Shown piece after piece: positions 33,101 to 44,581 of a stretch of DNA of 64,000 nt. A program made the position numbers and the translations under genes. Numbering within the stretch: the first letter of the stretch is position 1; each line of letters starts with the position of its first letter. The notes below the pieces were generated by a model. It made no database searches, had not been told where the DNA came from, and saw only the letters and a list, made by a program, of their open reading frames with translations. Origin of the DNA: Polyporus tsugae (Eukaryota > Basidiomycota > Agaricomycetes > Polyporales > Polyporaceae); NCBI GenBank assembly GCA_024305745.1, contig JAHRBS010000003.1, forward strand, positions 2,294,001 through 2,358,000, read 5' to 3'.

Positions 33101-34700
33101 CAGATGCAGGACCGCAGAACATACACTCGACCGTTCCAGCGCTGACATATCCGACGAGCTTCGCCAATCGAACCGCGGCGCGCTCCATCTTCTCGAAAGT
33201 CTTAGTGTCCGCAATGGTCACGGGAGCCTCCTCGATAATCTTCTGGTGCCGGCGCTGGACGGAACAGTCACGACCAAAGAGAGAAATCGCGTTTCCGTAC
33301 TGGTCGGCAAAAAGCTGGACCTCCAGGTGACGTGCCTGGCCGGCGAGCTTCATGATGAAGATGGGCGAACCTAGACCAACGTGAACGAGAGAAGAGTGTG
33401 ACATGCGTGTTGAATCCTACCAGGGATCTCTCCAGCAACTGCGTGGAACGCGTTCTTGAACACGTTTGCAGAATCCACCATACGGATGCCCTTGCCTCCT
33501 CCACCTTCAGAGGCCTTGATCATGACTGGGAAACCGATCTCCTCCGCGCGCGTCAGACCCTCCTCGACTGTCGTCACACACGCTGCGTTGTACGCGTCGT
33601 CGGGAACGGTAACGAACCCATCCGCGGAAAGCTCAGTCTTCGTGATTCCAGTACCGGACCACGGCATGGTCGGGACGTTTGCGCTCTGCGCCACGATAGT
33701 GCTAGAAATCTTGTCTCCCAAACTGCGCATCGCACTGCCGGGGGGGCCGATGAAGACAATCTTGTTGGCGGCAAGCGTTTCTGGTAGACGGGGGTTCTCT
33801 GAAGCGTGGCCCCAACCTGCCCAGACAGCGTGAACACCGGAGCGCTCGGCGACGTCGACGATGAGGTCCACATTCGCGTAATTGTGGTTGTTCGAACCGC
33901 CCGGGACTTCGACATACCGGTCGGCCATGCGAATGTACTCAGCGTTGACCTTCAAGTCTTCCGGTGTTGCCATGACGGTGAACTCGACAGCACGCTCCGT
34001 ACCGAAAGTCTCATAGCTCCATTGCCGGATCGAGCGAATCTCCTTCACAGCGGCGATACCTGAAACCCCGTTAGTCAACATGCGCTCGTCTTCCCCGAAA
34101 GTGTGACCGACCGTTGTTGGCAATGAGGACCTACACAAAATTGATGAGTATCTCGCACATCTCCAGAGAAACAGTAGTCTGTAAATCTCGAAATATAGCA
34201 CGTGCACCCCAACCTCATGTACAGAGGCATGCTCCCGAATGCAGCGATGACGGAATCGGTGAGGGACGCGCATATAGCCGGTGCATGCGCCTTTACACGC
34301 GTTTCCCAGGAGTTTTGACGAGCGCGGAGGTCAAACGAGGACGCAGAGAGCTTGGAGCAAGCAACTGCGGCGCATCTCCGAACCGCGAGACGCGTCGCGA
34401 TCCGCGAGGCGCGTGCGACGCGTTCCGCACGTTCCGTTACATCCTCCGAAGTCTTGATATCGGGGTCCTCCACATTGTACCCATTCCTGCCACCGATAGC
34501 TTGAGTAAGGAGCCGCAACTCACCTTGGAGATGACCGTATGTCCTCCATGCTGTTTGACGAAGTCCTTGACTGGCCCAGACGGAGCCTTTTCGAGGGTGT
34601 TACTGCCTGTGATCGGATGTCACGCACTTGGTCCAACAGGGGGCAGACACAACCTCTTACCGATGAATTGGGCGACTCTTGAATGATCGTAGGTGGACAT
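27145..34700 (-). CDS. ACC1: Acetyl-CoA carboxylase (multidomain, cytosolic)
   Basis: ATP- and biotin-dependent carboxylation of acetyl-CoA to malonyl-CoA, the first step of fatty acid synthesis. ATG at 34700 ([14 protein letters not shown]). A 19-nt microexon (34112-34130) encodes VLIANNG at the start of the biotin carboxylase domain, followed by [20 protein letters not shown], the ATP-grasp loop [14 protein letters not shown] and [20 protein letters not shown]. The biotinylation motif VMKM lies right after a splice junction near 31919 (EIE|VMKM). The central domain spans roughly 31000-30500. The carboxyltransferase domain follows, with [24 protein letters not shown] and [20 protein letters not shown]. 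The C-terminus ends [16 protein letters not shown]. Total about 2,230 residues, normal for fungi. At least nine introns; the one before the microexon is 393 nt. Confidence 0.97.
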
Positions 34701-35396
34701 TGCTGGAGGAAGGGGAAGGGGTGTTACCGGGGGGGCAAAGGAGAAAGAGAAGGGTTGGGAGGACAATTTAAGGTCTGCAAAGAAGATCCCCGACAGCTTG
34801 CATCCCCAACACATTGCTGATTACCTAACGGCGCTCTGGGGATTCTGCATCGAATCGCGCGCTGAGTTTGCGCTGTGACGTCGTCGAACCCTCCCGATTG
34901 GCACAAACAATCCCGAACCCCAGGCCCCAGCTCGCCTTTGCAGGTCTCGCGCGGCCCCACGGCCCCAACGTTGGGCGGTATCGCTGCAGACGTCGGGCAG
35001 CTGCAATATTATACTGTTACAGCAACATCGAATCGCCGATCGTCGGCACCTTCCTGTTCTACGTCCGCTCACGAGACCGTAGGATCAAGACGAAGCAGCG
35101 GCCTGTCAAACAGCAACAGCTGAATGTTCGAGAATATTCACTAATTACACCCCTGGACTCTGTAAATCTGACAGTGAAATCGAATGCATATGTTTTAAGT
35201 GCTTCCGAGACCGAGCCAGGCCGCTAAGTCGGATAACAGCCCGGCCTTTGAGCCATCGACCAGCGACAGACCAAATGTCCGACGTTCGCATATAGATAGG
35301 AGCGAGAGTGCATGCAATCATGGAGCATGTCATAGTATTTGCAATACATGGGCGTGTAACAGCAATGCCGGCAACAACGGAAGAGAGGGAGAGTGC
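34701..35396. other. Intergenic: ACC1 promoter and RPL33 3' flank
   Basis: Both neighbours are on the minus strand. No gene supported. Confidence 0.45.
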
Positions 35397-36148
35397 TTAG
35401 ATGTTGGAGGGGTAAAGCATCTATTATACCAAAGCCACAGGAACTCCATGAGCGCGAACTCGCATGAAAAGAAGGACCGAAACGTACCACCCGGACGCTC
35501 GCACCGAACGCATGTGGGGGTAAGTTCGAGCTGAACTTCCCTTTTACGGCACCAGAGTTGCCGTGCGGGCGGGTCACACGGCTGCATCGACAAGAGGTCG
35601 CTCAGTATCATGCATGACTTTGAGCCTTAAGTGAGCGGTCTACTTACCCCCAGATTACACGGACCTTCGAGCCCTGGATAGCACGCTTTGCCCGGTAAAC
35701 GTACGCGACACGCTACATCGCCCAAGGGTCATTCGATGCATACAGACAATCTCGATATGGAGCGTACCTTTCCCAAGTAGAATTGAGCATCCTCCTTCGT
35801 GGCAACACCCTCAATCTGGAGGAGGGAGGTGTTGGGGCGGGAGTTGCGCTTGGAGCGCTTGTGGCCGAGGACGCGGCCCTTTGAGTACAGTCTACACCAT
35901 CAGACGAGCGTAAGCCAACGATTCACCGAGTGATAGGCCCAGATATCCACGAGGGAAAAAGGGGGAGAGCAGAGGAGTGGGGTGTCGAGTGTGGAGGGAT
36001 TCCGCGTAACCAGGTCGAGCGCCCTCATCCGATCCTCCCCAACGCCATCCATCCCGTCCTCTACGTTCTTCGCCCTCCCAAACGTCCCAGAACCCATCAC
36101 AGCATCATACTTCAGCGTAGAAGTATAGTCTCACCTTGTGGATCCCAT
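35397..36148 (-). CDS. RPL33: Ribosomal protein eL33 (L35Ae), 60S subunit
   Basis: Five exons (36148-36135, 35891-35768, 35712-35648, 35581-35488, 35420-35397) total 321 nt, giving 106 residues, the normal eL33 length. The 14-nt first exon (MGSTR) joins [80 protein letters not shown] and the hallmark end VRVMLYPSNI. All junctions use GT...AG and keep the frame. The protein binds 25S rRNA on the outer face of the large subunit. The first intron is 243 nt, much longer than the others; first introns of ribosomal protein genes are often long and regulatory and can host snoRNAs. Confidence 0.95.
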
Positions 36149-36646
36149 TGGTTTGTCGGTCGGCCGGTGTCGGATGTCGTGAACTTGCTGCTATCGACGA
36201 CCTGCCTGAAGATTTGCCTGGCTGTTCTGAGCGCTTGCCTCGGCATCGCCCGATTCTCCAACTAAATCCGGATAGTCCGATATTTCGCCGTCGATGAAAA
36301 TGAGTCTGGCTGCAGTGACTCGCTTTCTCCTCACCATCGACGCAGCGACTAGCGCTGCACTCTGTCGTCGGCCATATCTCGACTCGACGCACGAGTAACG
36401 GAGCGGTGGAAGAGCCAGGTCCATCGTAGTGGACATCCTCGGGACGCGGCCTGCTATTCTTGTAGGTAGCCGGTCGCATTTTGCTCGGTCATGTACTTCT
36501 GTCCGAGCTCGAACCGCAGGGAATATACATTCATTCGGCGCATACAACCAGCACGAGCTTCGGCCTGCGAACGCCAGCTGGCGTGAAACTCGACATTAAT
36601 ATTCAGCGTTGAGCTTAGACAGTGCCAGCGATTCAGTACGTTCACC
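36149..36646. promoter_or_regulatory. Divergent RPL33 / ARG7 promoter region
   Basis: The ATGs of RPL33 (minus) and ARG7 (plus) point away from each other across 498 bp, so both promoters lie here. No clear TATA box or known operator identified. Confidence 0.45.
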
Positions 36647-38188
36647 ATGACTCTCACAATGCGCGGCCTGCCCGCTATATTCAAACGATTTTCATCATCC
36701 TCATCTTCTTCAACGACAACCATCGTCACCAAGGCTATCCCATCCAAAAGCCACCTCCACTCCCCCATCCCTGACTCGGCTTTCCCGAGGGGCTACGTTC
36801 TCACCGGCTTGCACTGTGGCGTCAAGAAGAAACCCGAGCTCCTGGACCTCGGCCTCATTCTCTCTACCTCTCCTCGTCCTACCAGCGCAGCAGCCTGCTT
36901 TACTCGCAATGCTTTCAAAGCGGCCCCAGTCGTCGTCTCCCAGGAGGTTCTTGCGAGCACAGGCGGTCGTGCACGCGCGATCGTCGTGAACAGCGGGTGT
37001 GCCAACGCAGTGACGGGAAAGCAGGGTATAGAAGATGCCTGGTCCATGGTGCGCACCACGGACGCTCTCCTCCCCTCCTCCCTCGTGTCCCCATCTTCGA
37101 ACGAGACGCTCGTCATGTCCACGGGCGTCATCGGCCAGAATCTCCCTATCGCGAAGATCCTCGAGGGCATCCGTTCGCAGGGCCCCTCTAGAGCACCCAC
37201 CCTCGGGTCGACCTTCGAAGCATGGGAGCGTGCGGCCCGCGCGTTCATGACGACGGACACCTTCCCGAAACTGCGCGCGCGGACGTTCACAATCAACGGC
37301 AGGGAGTTCCGCCTGGCGGGCATGGACAAGGGCGCAGGCATGATACACCCGGACATGGGGCCCCCGACGGGCGGACAGCTGCATGCGACGCTTCTCGGGT
37401 GCATCCTCACCGACGCGGCTATTTCGCCACGCAGTTTGCAGTCGGCGTTGACGTACGCGGTGGACCGGAGCTTCAACTCGATCAGTGTAGACGGCGACAT
37501 GTCGACGAATGATACGATCGTCGTTTTGGCTAACGGCGCGGCGGCCGCGGCGGCGGAGCCCGAGATCGACGAGTCGACCGACCCGGAGGCGTACGAGGCG
37601 TTCAAGCAGGAGCTCACGTCGTTCGCCGCAGACCTCGCGCAGCTTGTGGTCCGCGACGGCGAGGGCGCGACGAAGTTTGTGACGGTGACTGTCGAGGGTG
37701 CGCCTACGTACAAGGATGCGCACGCGGTGGCATCGAGGATATCAACCTCTGCACTCGTGAAGACGGCACTGTTCGGGGAGGACGCCAAGTGAGTCCGCCC
37801 TCGCTCCTCGTCTGTACGGAGTTGCTGATATGCACGACTTCATAGCTGGGGTCGCATCCTCGCTGCTACGGGCTCTATCCCGCTATCTCAGCCCATCGTC
37901 CCTTCACGAGTGAACGTCTCGTTCATTCCAGCTGACGGGACCGCTGCACTTCCTCTTCTAGTCAACGGCGAACCTGAGAAGGTCGACGAGGCCCGTGCAT
38001 CCGAGATCATTGGCCATGAGGACCTCGAGATCAAGGTTGAGCTCGGCATTGGCTCTGAAAGCGCAAAGTACTGGACATGTGACTTCAGCTACGTAAGTCC
38101 ACTTCTTTTTTCTCTCTAGTATTCAAGAACTTAGGTTGGTTCCTTGGTGCAGGAATACGTCAGGATCAACGGTGATTATAGGACGTAG
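36647..38188 (+). CDS. ARG7: Ornithine acetyltransferase / ArgJ, mitochondrial
   Basis: Bifunctional ArgJ family enzyme: transfers the acetyl group from N-acetylornithine to glutamate in the mitochondrial cyclic arginine pathway, and may also make N-acetylglutamate from acetyl-CoA. The N-terminus (MTLTMRGLPAIFKRFSSSSS) is a Ser/Arg-rich targeting presequence. Family motifs follow: GYVLTGLHCGVKKK, NAFKAAPVVVSQEVL, IVVNSGCANAVTGKQG and STGVIGQNLPI. The autocleavage site lies in GGQLHATLLG, where the chain splits between Ala247 and Thr248; Thr becomes the N-terminal nucleophile of the beta chain. After FNSISVDGDMSTNDT and GEGATKF come two introns (37790-37843 and about 38095-38152). The last exons give NWGRILAATG and the C-terminus EYVRINGDYRT, both family-typical. 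Confidence 0.96.
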
Positions 38189-38909
38189 GGTCAGCAAAAG
38201 TCTGCCTGAGCCGGGCGATAGAATGAGCATACATACCTGATGTAGTGAGATATATGTCTGATGCTGCCGGAATTCTTAGCATTCAGTACACAGGTCCCGT
38301 CCTAATATCGCTATCACGGAGCTCGAGGGGCATGGCACCGTGTTGTCCTGGAAAACACGTTGATGGCATTGTGAGGAGAGCAAAAAAAAAGTTATTAGCA
38401 TGTTTCGTTACGGGAGAACATATTTTGAATAACGTACGTACTATGTCCTCAAAGTGTTCTCAACTCCTGGCCGGATTCTCTGCCAAAGGAACATGCGGAA
38501 CACAATATTCTGTTATCCAGAGAAACGTGGGGCAATCATGCCCTCGGTATAGAGATCTGCGAACCTAATAGTGGCGGCCCGGCGGCACCAGCGTGTCTCC
38601 TATCGCATCTTCCATCTGTTGGCCAGTGTTCCACACGAGTTCTACACGCCTCGATGACTTCCGGCGTACGTACGACTCACAAGACCGCAAGCCGACCGTG
38701 TGTGAGGCGGGAGGCCGTGGCGCCGGCGGCCCGGTAGCTATTGATGGACGCGCTATTTGTGCTTGTTGACGCGTCCCGGCAAACGGCACGATCGCATGCG
38801 CCAAAAAGGTCGGTACCCATACTTACTCTATTACCACGTCAGTCCCTCCGTCCTCCCAGCCCCCCCTCGTCCACCGTACATCTACGCTCGTTCACTGCCA
38901 GCCACCGCC
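38189..38909. other. Intergenic, about 720 bp
   Basis: ARG7 3' UTR, an A-rich tract near 38384, and the promoter of the next gene. No other gene supported. Confidence 0.4.
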
Positions 38910-40260
38910 ATGGGTTCCGTGCAGAGCTACTTACCCGCCGCCGCCGTTGTTGCGGGAGCCGCCGCATACGGCTACATCCAGCTCAACGGGCCCGCAGCCG
39001 TCCCCCAGCACGCTGGCCCCTCGTCCTTGTCCTCTACATCCGCATCCACCTCTGCGCCCTCTTCGAAAAAGCAGAAGCAGAAGAAGAGGGCGGGAGCGGT
39101 CACGAGCGAGAAGGAGAGGGACGGCCGCCCCGCCGAGCCGAATGTCGTCTCCTTCCCCCCGGTCGTCCCAGGGCACTTCGACGCCTCAGCCACGTCCGAG
39201 CCCCAGCCCCAGGAGGAGCGCCCCAAGCCTAAGAACAAGAAGAAGAAGGCCAAGAAGGCAGGCGTGGGTGCCGATGCCGACGCGCAGTCCGAGTCCTCCG
39301 CGACAGCGCCGGAGTCCTCCGTCGCCATGCGTATGACCAGGCCGAAGAAGGGCGGCGCCCCGTCGGGCAAGCCCTCGGCGCTCGAGCACGACGGGTGGAT
39401 GAAGGTCGAGACGAAGAAGAAGCCGGCGAAGGCGGGTGCTGCGGTTGCCGGGGCCGCAGAAGGGGCCAGCACCGAGGCGCAGGGGCTGGAGGTGTCGACA
39501 AGCGACCTCGCCACGTCGGTCACCACAGGGAACTCCTCGCCCGCGACGGAGCGGACGGAGGACGAGAGCCTCCCGGCGGACTCGGTCTCGTCGGAGAACC
39601 GCAGGACGCTCGCGGAGAGGATGCTGCCCAAGCCCAGGAAGACGGGTGTCGAAGAGTGCGTCGCTTTACTGCCATTGAGGCAGCCTCTGTGTTGACGTCT
39701 TCTTGTGTGCTGTATGCAGCTTGCTGGAAGAGCCTGACTACCCCGAGCTTTCTCGCGTCATGCGCATCAAGCCCAAGCCCGATCAGCAGCCTGCAACCGG
39801 GTTCTCGTGGGCCGACTACGAGGACGTGGACTCGCGTGGGACCGCGGACGATGCTGATGGCGAGGACGACGGTGGATGGGGAGTGGTGAAGAGCCGTGGA
39901 CGCCAACGTAAGTGTCCCTGACCATCGTATTTCCCCCTCCTATCCCCGCTGCCCTTCGGCTCCCACATGCTCAACGCCAAACCCCCAGAAGTAAACACGG
40001 TCCCCTCGGCCGCGTCTGCCCCAAAGGCGCAGAAGTCTACTGAGTCGCTCACGAAGAAGCAGCGACAGCACGCCGCCAAGCGCGAGGCGCAAAAGGTCGC
40101 GAAAGCGGACGCCGAGCAAGATCGACTCGCCACGCTCGCAAAGCACAAGCGCGAGATTGAGAGAGCCCGTATGGCTGAGCAGGCGAAGACGACCAAGAAG
40201 ACGGCGAGCGGGGGCATGTCGGCCTACGTCGACGAGAACGGCAAGCTCGTCTGGCAATGA
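38910..40260 (+). CDS. Membrane-anchored Lys/Ala-rich hypothetical protein
   Basis: Three exons in frame. The start MGSVQSYLPAAAVVAGAAAY gives a single short N-terminal membrane segment. A long low-complexity region follows with Lys-rich clusters (KKQKQKKRAG, KPKNKKKKAKKAG) and Ser/Ala/Glu stretches. After the first intron comes a conserved-looking block DLLEEPDYPELSRVMRIKP ... GFSWADYEDVD and an acidic DEDDGGWGVVKSRG stretch. After the second intron there is a charged helix (SLTKKQRQHAAKREAQKVAK) and the end YVDENGKLVWQ. This layout (N-terminal anchor, basic linker, helical tail) recalls ER membrane ribosome-associated proteins, but that is only analogy. I believe orthologues occur across mushroom fungi, from memory. 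Function unknown. Confidence 0.82.
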
Positions 40261-40497
40261 CTTGTTGGGTTTCCGAGTCTGTGGGTTATAGGGCGCATTG
40301 TGTACGGGAGGAGGAGCTAGGTTCTCCCGATCCATCGCTCATGAGGCTTCTTATTTTGTCAATTTATTGCATATACCACCGTTCGTTTTTCCCCACGTTT
40401 ATCGTCGTGTTCTCTGGGACTTTCCGTACTCATGGAAGAAGTCTATTCAGCTGTATCTAGTATATCGGGTCTGTTAATATGATGCGTAGTCATTAGA

Positions 40498-42484
40498 TCA
40501 CCTCCGCTGCGAATTCGCGACGCTCTGCAACACCCTCTGCAAGCCGTCCCCGACCACGCCTGCGACACCCCGGGTCAACGTGTTCATGCCACTGAGGTTC
40601 CTCGTGATGGTCTCTACGGCGTCCGCAGCGAAGTTAACCCCAACCTGCCTGCCGGAAGGACTCATCATACGTGTGCTCCGACTTCCCGCGTTCAGCATGA
40701 TGGCTGCTTTGACAGAGTCGAGCTCGTTGAGCACCTCCAGTCCCACGGAGCGGGCCCACACGACGGGCTCAGAAGTCGACGAGTACAGCTTGTGGAGCTT
40801 GTCGCACGCGGACATGATCTTGTGGTTTTCAAAGTAACGCTCTCGTGCGTACGGCAGAAGCGCCGTGCGGGAGCCTAGAGGTTGCTGCTTCAGTTCAACC
40901 CAAACGCGGCAAGGCAGTCATGCACACTCACCAACATCCCCGCCATTGAGCACGGCCTTGTGGATGCAGTGGAAGAGCGACTCCACGTCCCCAAGACCCA
41001 TGTTCAGGCCTTGTCCTGCGAGAGGGTGGATTGTGTGCGCCGCGTCTCCGACCAGAACCGTACGTGCCCCAGGGCCGTCGCCGATGTACTCGTCCGCATG
41101 GTTGAATCGCAGAGGGAAAGACGTTGCAGTCCCTGGCTGGATTGACGTCACCAGCGGCGGAAGCGCGTCGGCGTCCTCCGGGGGTACACCCCCAGTATTT
41201 GCCGTCAGAGAGTAGGCAGAGCGCAGGTCGATATGGTGCGAGCGTTCGCGCCAAGCGATCTCTTCGTGCAGCTGCTGTGGGCTGAGAGGCGTGCCTTTGC
41301 TTGCGGAGTCAACGATTTGCTCGTGCAGGTAGCGCAGAGAGACCTCTGGGAGACGGAAGGCAGCATTGATCATGGCCGTCAGGACGGCTGGGTCAGAGGA
41401 GAGCAGCGCCTTGGCCAGGTGAGGCTTCGTAGACCACACGAGGGACGAAGCAGTAGGGGATAGCGGCAGAAAAGCAATGGGACCAGTGGGAAGGAAGCGT
41501 TGGTATGCTGCGGTGTTGGGTGCCTGGAAGGATGTCCTGGGATTATGGAGGAGCGTGGCGACGATAGCTGAGGTGTCATATGCCCAGCCATATGATTGAA
41601 TGCGAGCATACGCGCGTACTGGGGAGTTGAATCCGTCTGCACCAACCTGGCAGGATGGTCAAGGACAAGAGATGAAGGCCAACGTGACAACTCACTAGTA
41701 ACCTCGTTCGCAGAACTCGACCGTCTGAAAGGTGAACCAGTGGCCAACCCCCGCCTTCACGTTCTTCCCGAACGATGGATAGCACCTTCACCTTGTCTGC
41801 CACCTCAACTGTTCCGCTCTTATCCAGGTATCGGAGGAGCCCTCGTTGCAGGTTGAGGTTCTCAGTGAGCCTCGCCAACTGTGTTGCCGGCTCTGCAGAC
41901 AGAATCGAGGCGTGGTCATCTTGCATAGAGAACGTAATCCGCGCGTCCGACAACCCATCCCAAACCTAGCCCCACGCGTGTCACATTGGCCAAACCCCAA
42001 ACAAGACGAACGATCGGGAGACGCACCTTCATTTCTTCGATTGGACATGTCCGCCCCTCGTCCACATGCGCCCACGCGCCGATCTCTTGGTCCAACCTTG
42101 AGCACCCTCACAGAAACACACAACACCGCGCTGCGCACCTCCGAGGAACGACTGAGAGGCATTCGTGATCGAACTGACACGGTTTGAGAACGTGCTCGGC
42201 CCTTCGTTCCAGTTGCGAACCTTGCTCAAGTCGCCGGCCTCGACAAGCACAACCCGCAGCGTCTCTCGTATCACCGACTCAGAACCTACGTACCTCATCA
42301 ATTTGGATGGATGACGAAAGAAAGAACGGCACGTACTGAGTGCGCTCGCAAGAGCCAAGCCTGCGGGCCCTCCGCCGACAATAACGACGTCACTTTCCTG
42401 CGAGACTGCCGTAGTCATTGCTCGCAAGTGGGCTCGGTGTAAGCACTTGACGACATTCCTAGCCTTTGTGCTGGCTCGGATCAT
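40498..42484 (-). CDS. COQ6: Coq6, ubiquinone biosynthesis monooxygenase
   Basis: Flavin-dependent C5-hydroxylase of the coenzyme Q pathway, on the matrix face of the inner mitochondrial membrane. The N-terminus (MIRASTKARNVVKCLHRAHL) is a basic amphipathic presequence. It is followed by the FAD-binding GxGxxG motif SDVVIVGGGPAGLALASALS. Later exons give SNRVSSITNASQSFL, the VGADGFNSPVRAYAR (DG) motif and the second flavin motif VGDAAHTIHPLAGQGLNMGL. The C-terminal helix ends GLQRVLQSVANSQRR. Short introns separate these parts. The length is about 500 residues, as expected. It converges on the preceding plus-strand gene, with 237 bp between the stops. Confidence 0.94.
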
Positions 42485-43307
42485 TGTGAGGAGCGAGGAC
42501 GTGCGTGGGTGAAAGGATTCAAAGGAAAGGAAGCCTCAGGGAATGGGATAAACGGTGGCGGACCGGCCTCTATGGGCGTCAACGGCGCTCGGAGTTTGCC
42601 GAAACCATGCTGGCAGTGGCAGTGGCACCTGCTGGCACTTGTTCAAGAATTCCCTCATTATCCCTCGCTACCTTGTGCGCATTCTCTGCATTTTCTCTTG
42701 TTTTTGCGAGACAAAGCAAACAGGTTCGGACGGTAGACACCATTACCAGCCTTCAAGCTTCAGGGTTGCTAACTTGGTGCCGCCCGGCCCATGGCCGCTT
42801 GCACAGGTTCACGCTTGCTGGCAGCCTCAATCGTCCCCACGAGGGTATTTTCCTCCACTATTGACGGTCCGTGATGATCCACTGAACTCCAGAACCTAGA
42901 TAGATTCTCCTTCCGTATAGGGGCAAGAATTCGCGAATTAACATAACCTATTGCCGCCGACGAGGCGCTGCGTGTACCATGTCTCGCGGCCCACAACGAG
43001 AAAGCGTCTGAAAAGTGTCCGTAGTCCTGACGTACCATCATTCGATTTTGGAAATCAGTAATCTTTCCGTAGATGGAAGCTTTCCTCCGTCAGAGCCACC
43101 CCTCAGACCCTCCCCGTGCTGCAGCAGTGGGGCACTTGACGACTTTCCCAAGGTGTTTTTTGCAACCACACAAAAGACGCGAAGTTTCAACGCTTGCAAT
43201 ACGCGAACGGGTATAAAATGCTTCAGTCCTTCTGGGTTATCGATCAAGTCACCCTTGTCTTCCTCCTTCCTCTTCCCCACTCACACCGTGACGCCTCTCA
43301 GCTGCTA
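42485..43307. other. Divergent intergenic: COQ6 promoter and leader of disordered-protein gene 1
   Basis: Holds the COQ6 promoter and the TATA-bearing promoter of the next gene. No other gene supported. Confidence 0.45.
43212..43218 (+). promoter_or_regulatory. TATA box of disordered-protein gene 1
   Basis: A consensus TATAAAA, 96 bp upstream of the ATG at 43308. Confidence 0.6.
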
Positions 43308-44581
43308 ATGAACACTGCTCTTAACACCGGTCCACCGGTCCTCCAGACAGAGTCGTCTACACCATCCCACATCAATGTATGTCCTGCCCTTCCTTTGGTA
43401 CCCAACCGGTTCATCTAAGTCAAGGCTCTTTACAGGCGCTTGATGGAGCCAGGCCCGAGTCGGCTCGGCTTGATCTCCACGCAGATCCATCCATGCATCC
43501 CGTGCAGACTGCATTCGATTGGAGGACGAGCGACCCGCTCGACCTTCAGCAGCCGCTGCCGGAAATGTGGACCTCAATACCTCAGGGATGGCTGCAACCC
43601 GAGGCGCCGCGTCCCGACTCCTTCTGGTCCGACTTTAGCGCTATGGCAGGAAATTATGGACCCGATCCCCCGGACGGCGCGCTAGGTCCCGGACGTTCCC
43701 TCATCGCGTCTGAGCGAGGCCTTCCGGACCCTCTCATCGCCTCGTCACAAGATGTCATTCGAGTTTTCCCCTGCATCTTCCTCCAATATAGTTCGGGCGA
43801 TATACCTGATTTTCCAGGTGCCCCTGGTCCAGGTCGTTTGCAGATCGTCTCCTGCCAATCGGAGGTCAAGTATTGGCTTAGCCTCATGAAGCTCGGGGAG
43901 GAAGGCTCGACCCAGGCCGTTCGCAGTTCCAACAGAGGCGAAGATCCTCAGGTCAACCATGACACTGTCGTTCCTCCAGCCCGGATGGATACGCGGAGTA
44001 GTATCTGCTCTTCGTCGATCTACTCTCCTGCGTACGGTCTCCCTGCCGCCCTATCCCCCTCTTCCGAGTGGCACCAGGGACTGGGGTTTCCGCCGCAACC
44101 CACTAACCCGGGCCCCCAAACACCGATGTCTGCGACCCCCATGTCCGCCCCTGCTCTCCCGCCTTCCCCTGGGTTCAATCAAAGCCCTGCTCCCAGGTTG
44201 TCCTATCCAGGCCCGAGTGACTCGCGGTGTGCTTCTGCTCCGACTTCCATTCCAGCTGCACCGCACTATTCTCTCAGTCACCCACCACCGCCCATTTCGT
44301 ACACAGCGAATCTCGATGCTTCCCGCTCCGCAGTCCACCCACATACGTTCTATCAGGGTGGCGCTCCCTCGATGAATGACGCCTCCATCCCCTTCGATCC
44401 TTTGGTCCACCCGCACGCCACTGGGACCCCGTCGGTTAGCGTGCCACAGCTCACCACGCCCACCCGAGGTACAGCGCCCGTATACCCGATCGAAGGGCAA
44501 CCCTCTCCGGAAGCCCCGACACAATGGCAGATGTGGGAACACGAGCGCATGCAGCAACCTCACGGGCGCGGGCGATCGTGA
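43308..44581 (+). CDS. Disordered Pro/Ser-rich protein, array member 1 (404 aa)
   Basis: Exon 1 (43308-43376) encodes MNTALNTGPPVLQTESSTPS plus HIN. A 59-nt phase-0 intron (43377-43435) joins exon 2 from ALDGARPESARL to the stop at 44581. I recognise no domain. The N-terminal third has scattered aromatic residues in acidic/Pro context (MWTSIPQGWLQPE, SFWSDFSAMAG). The rest is Pro/Ser-rich with many PxSP and GP turns and ends with a small basic tail (MQQPHGRGRS). There is no signal peptide or membrane segment. Aromatic-acidic islands in a disordered chain recall transcriptional activation regions, which is inference. A possible alternative last intron (44533-44596) would replace the tail with a basic KRTRRKTSGG segment. 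Confidence 0.65.

Noticed and set aside
35892..36134. C/D snoRNA in the first RPL33 intron
   Set aside because: Only a degenerate C-box-like string and a CTGA close to the acceptor; no terminal stem or clear guide.
36710..37788. Two minus-strand frames of over 330 residues
   Set aside because: Both are antisense to ARG7, whose family motifs are unmistakable on the plus strand.
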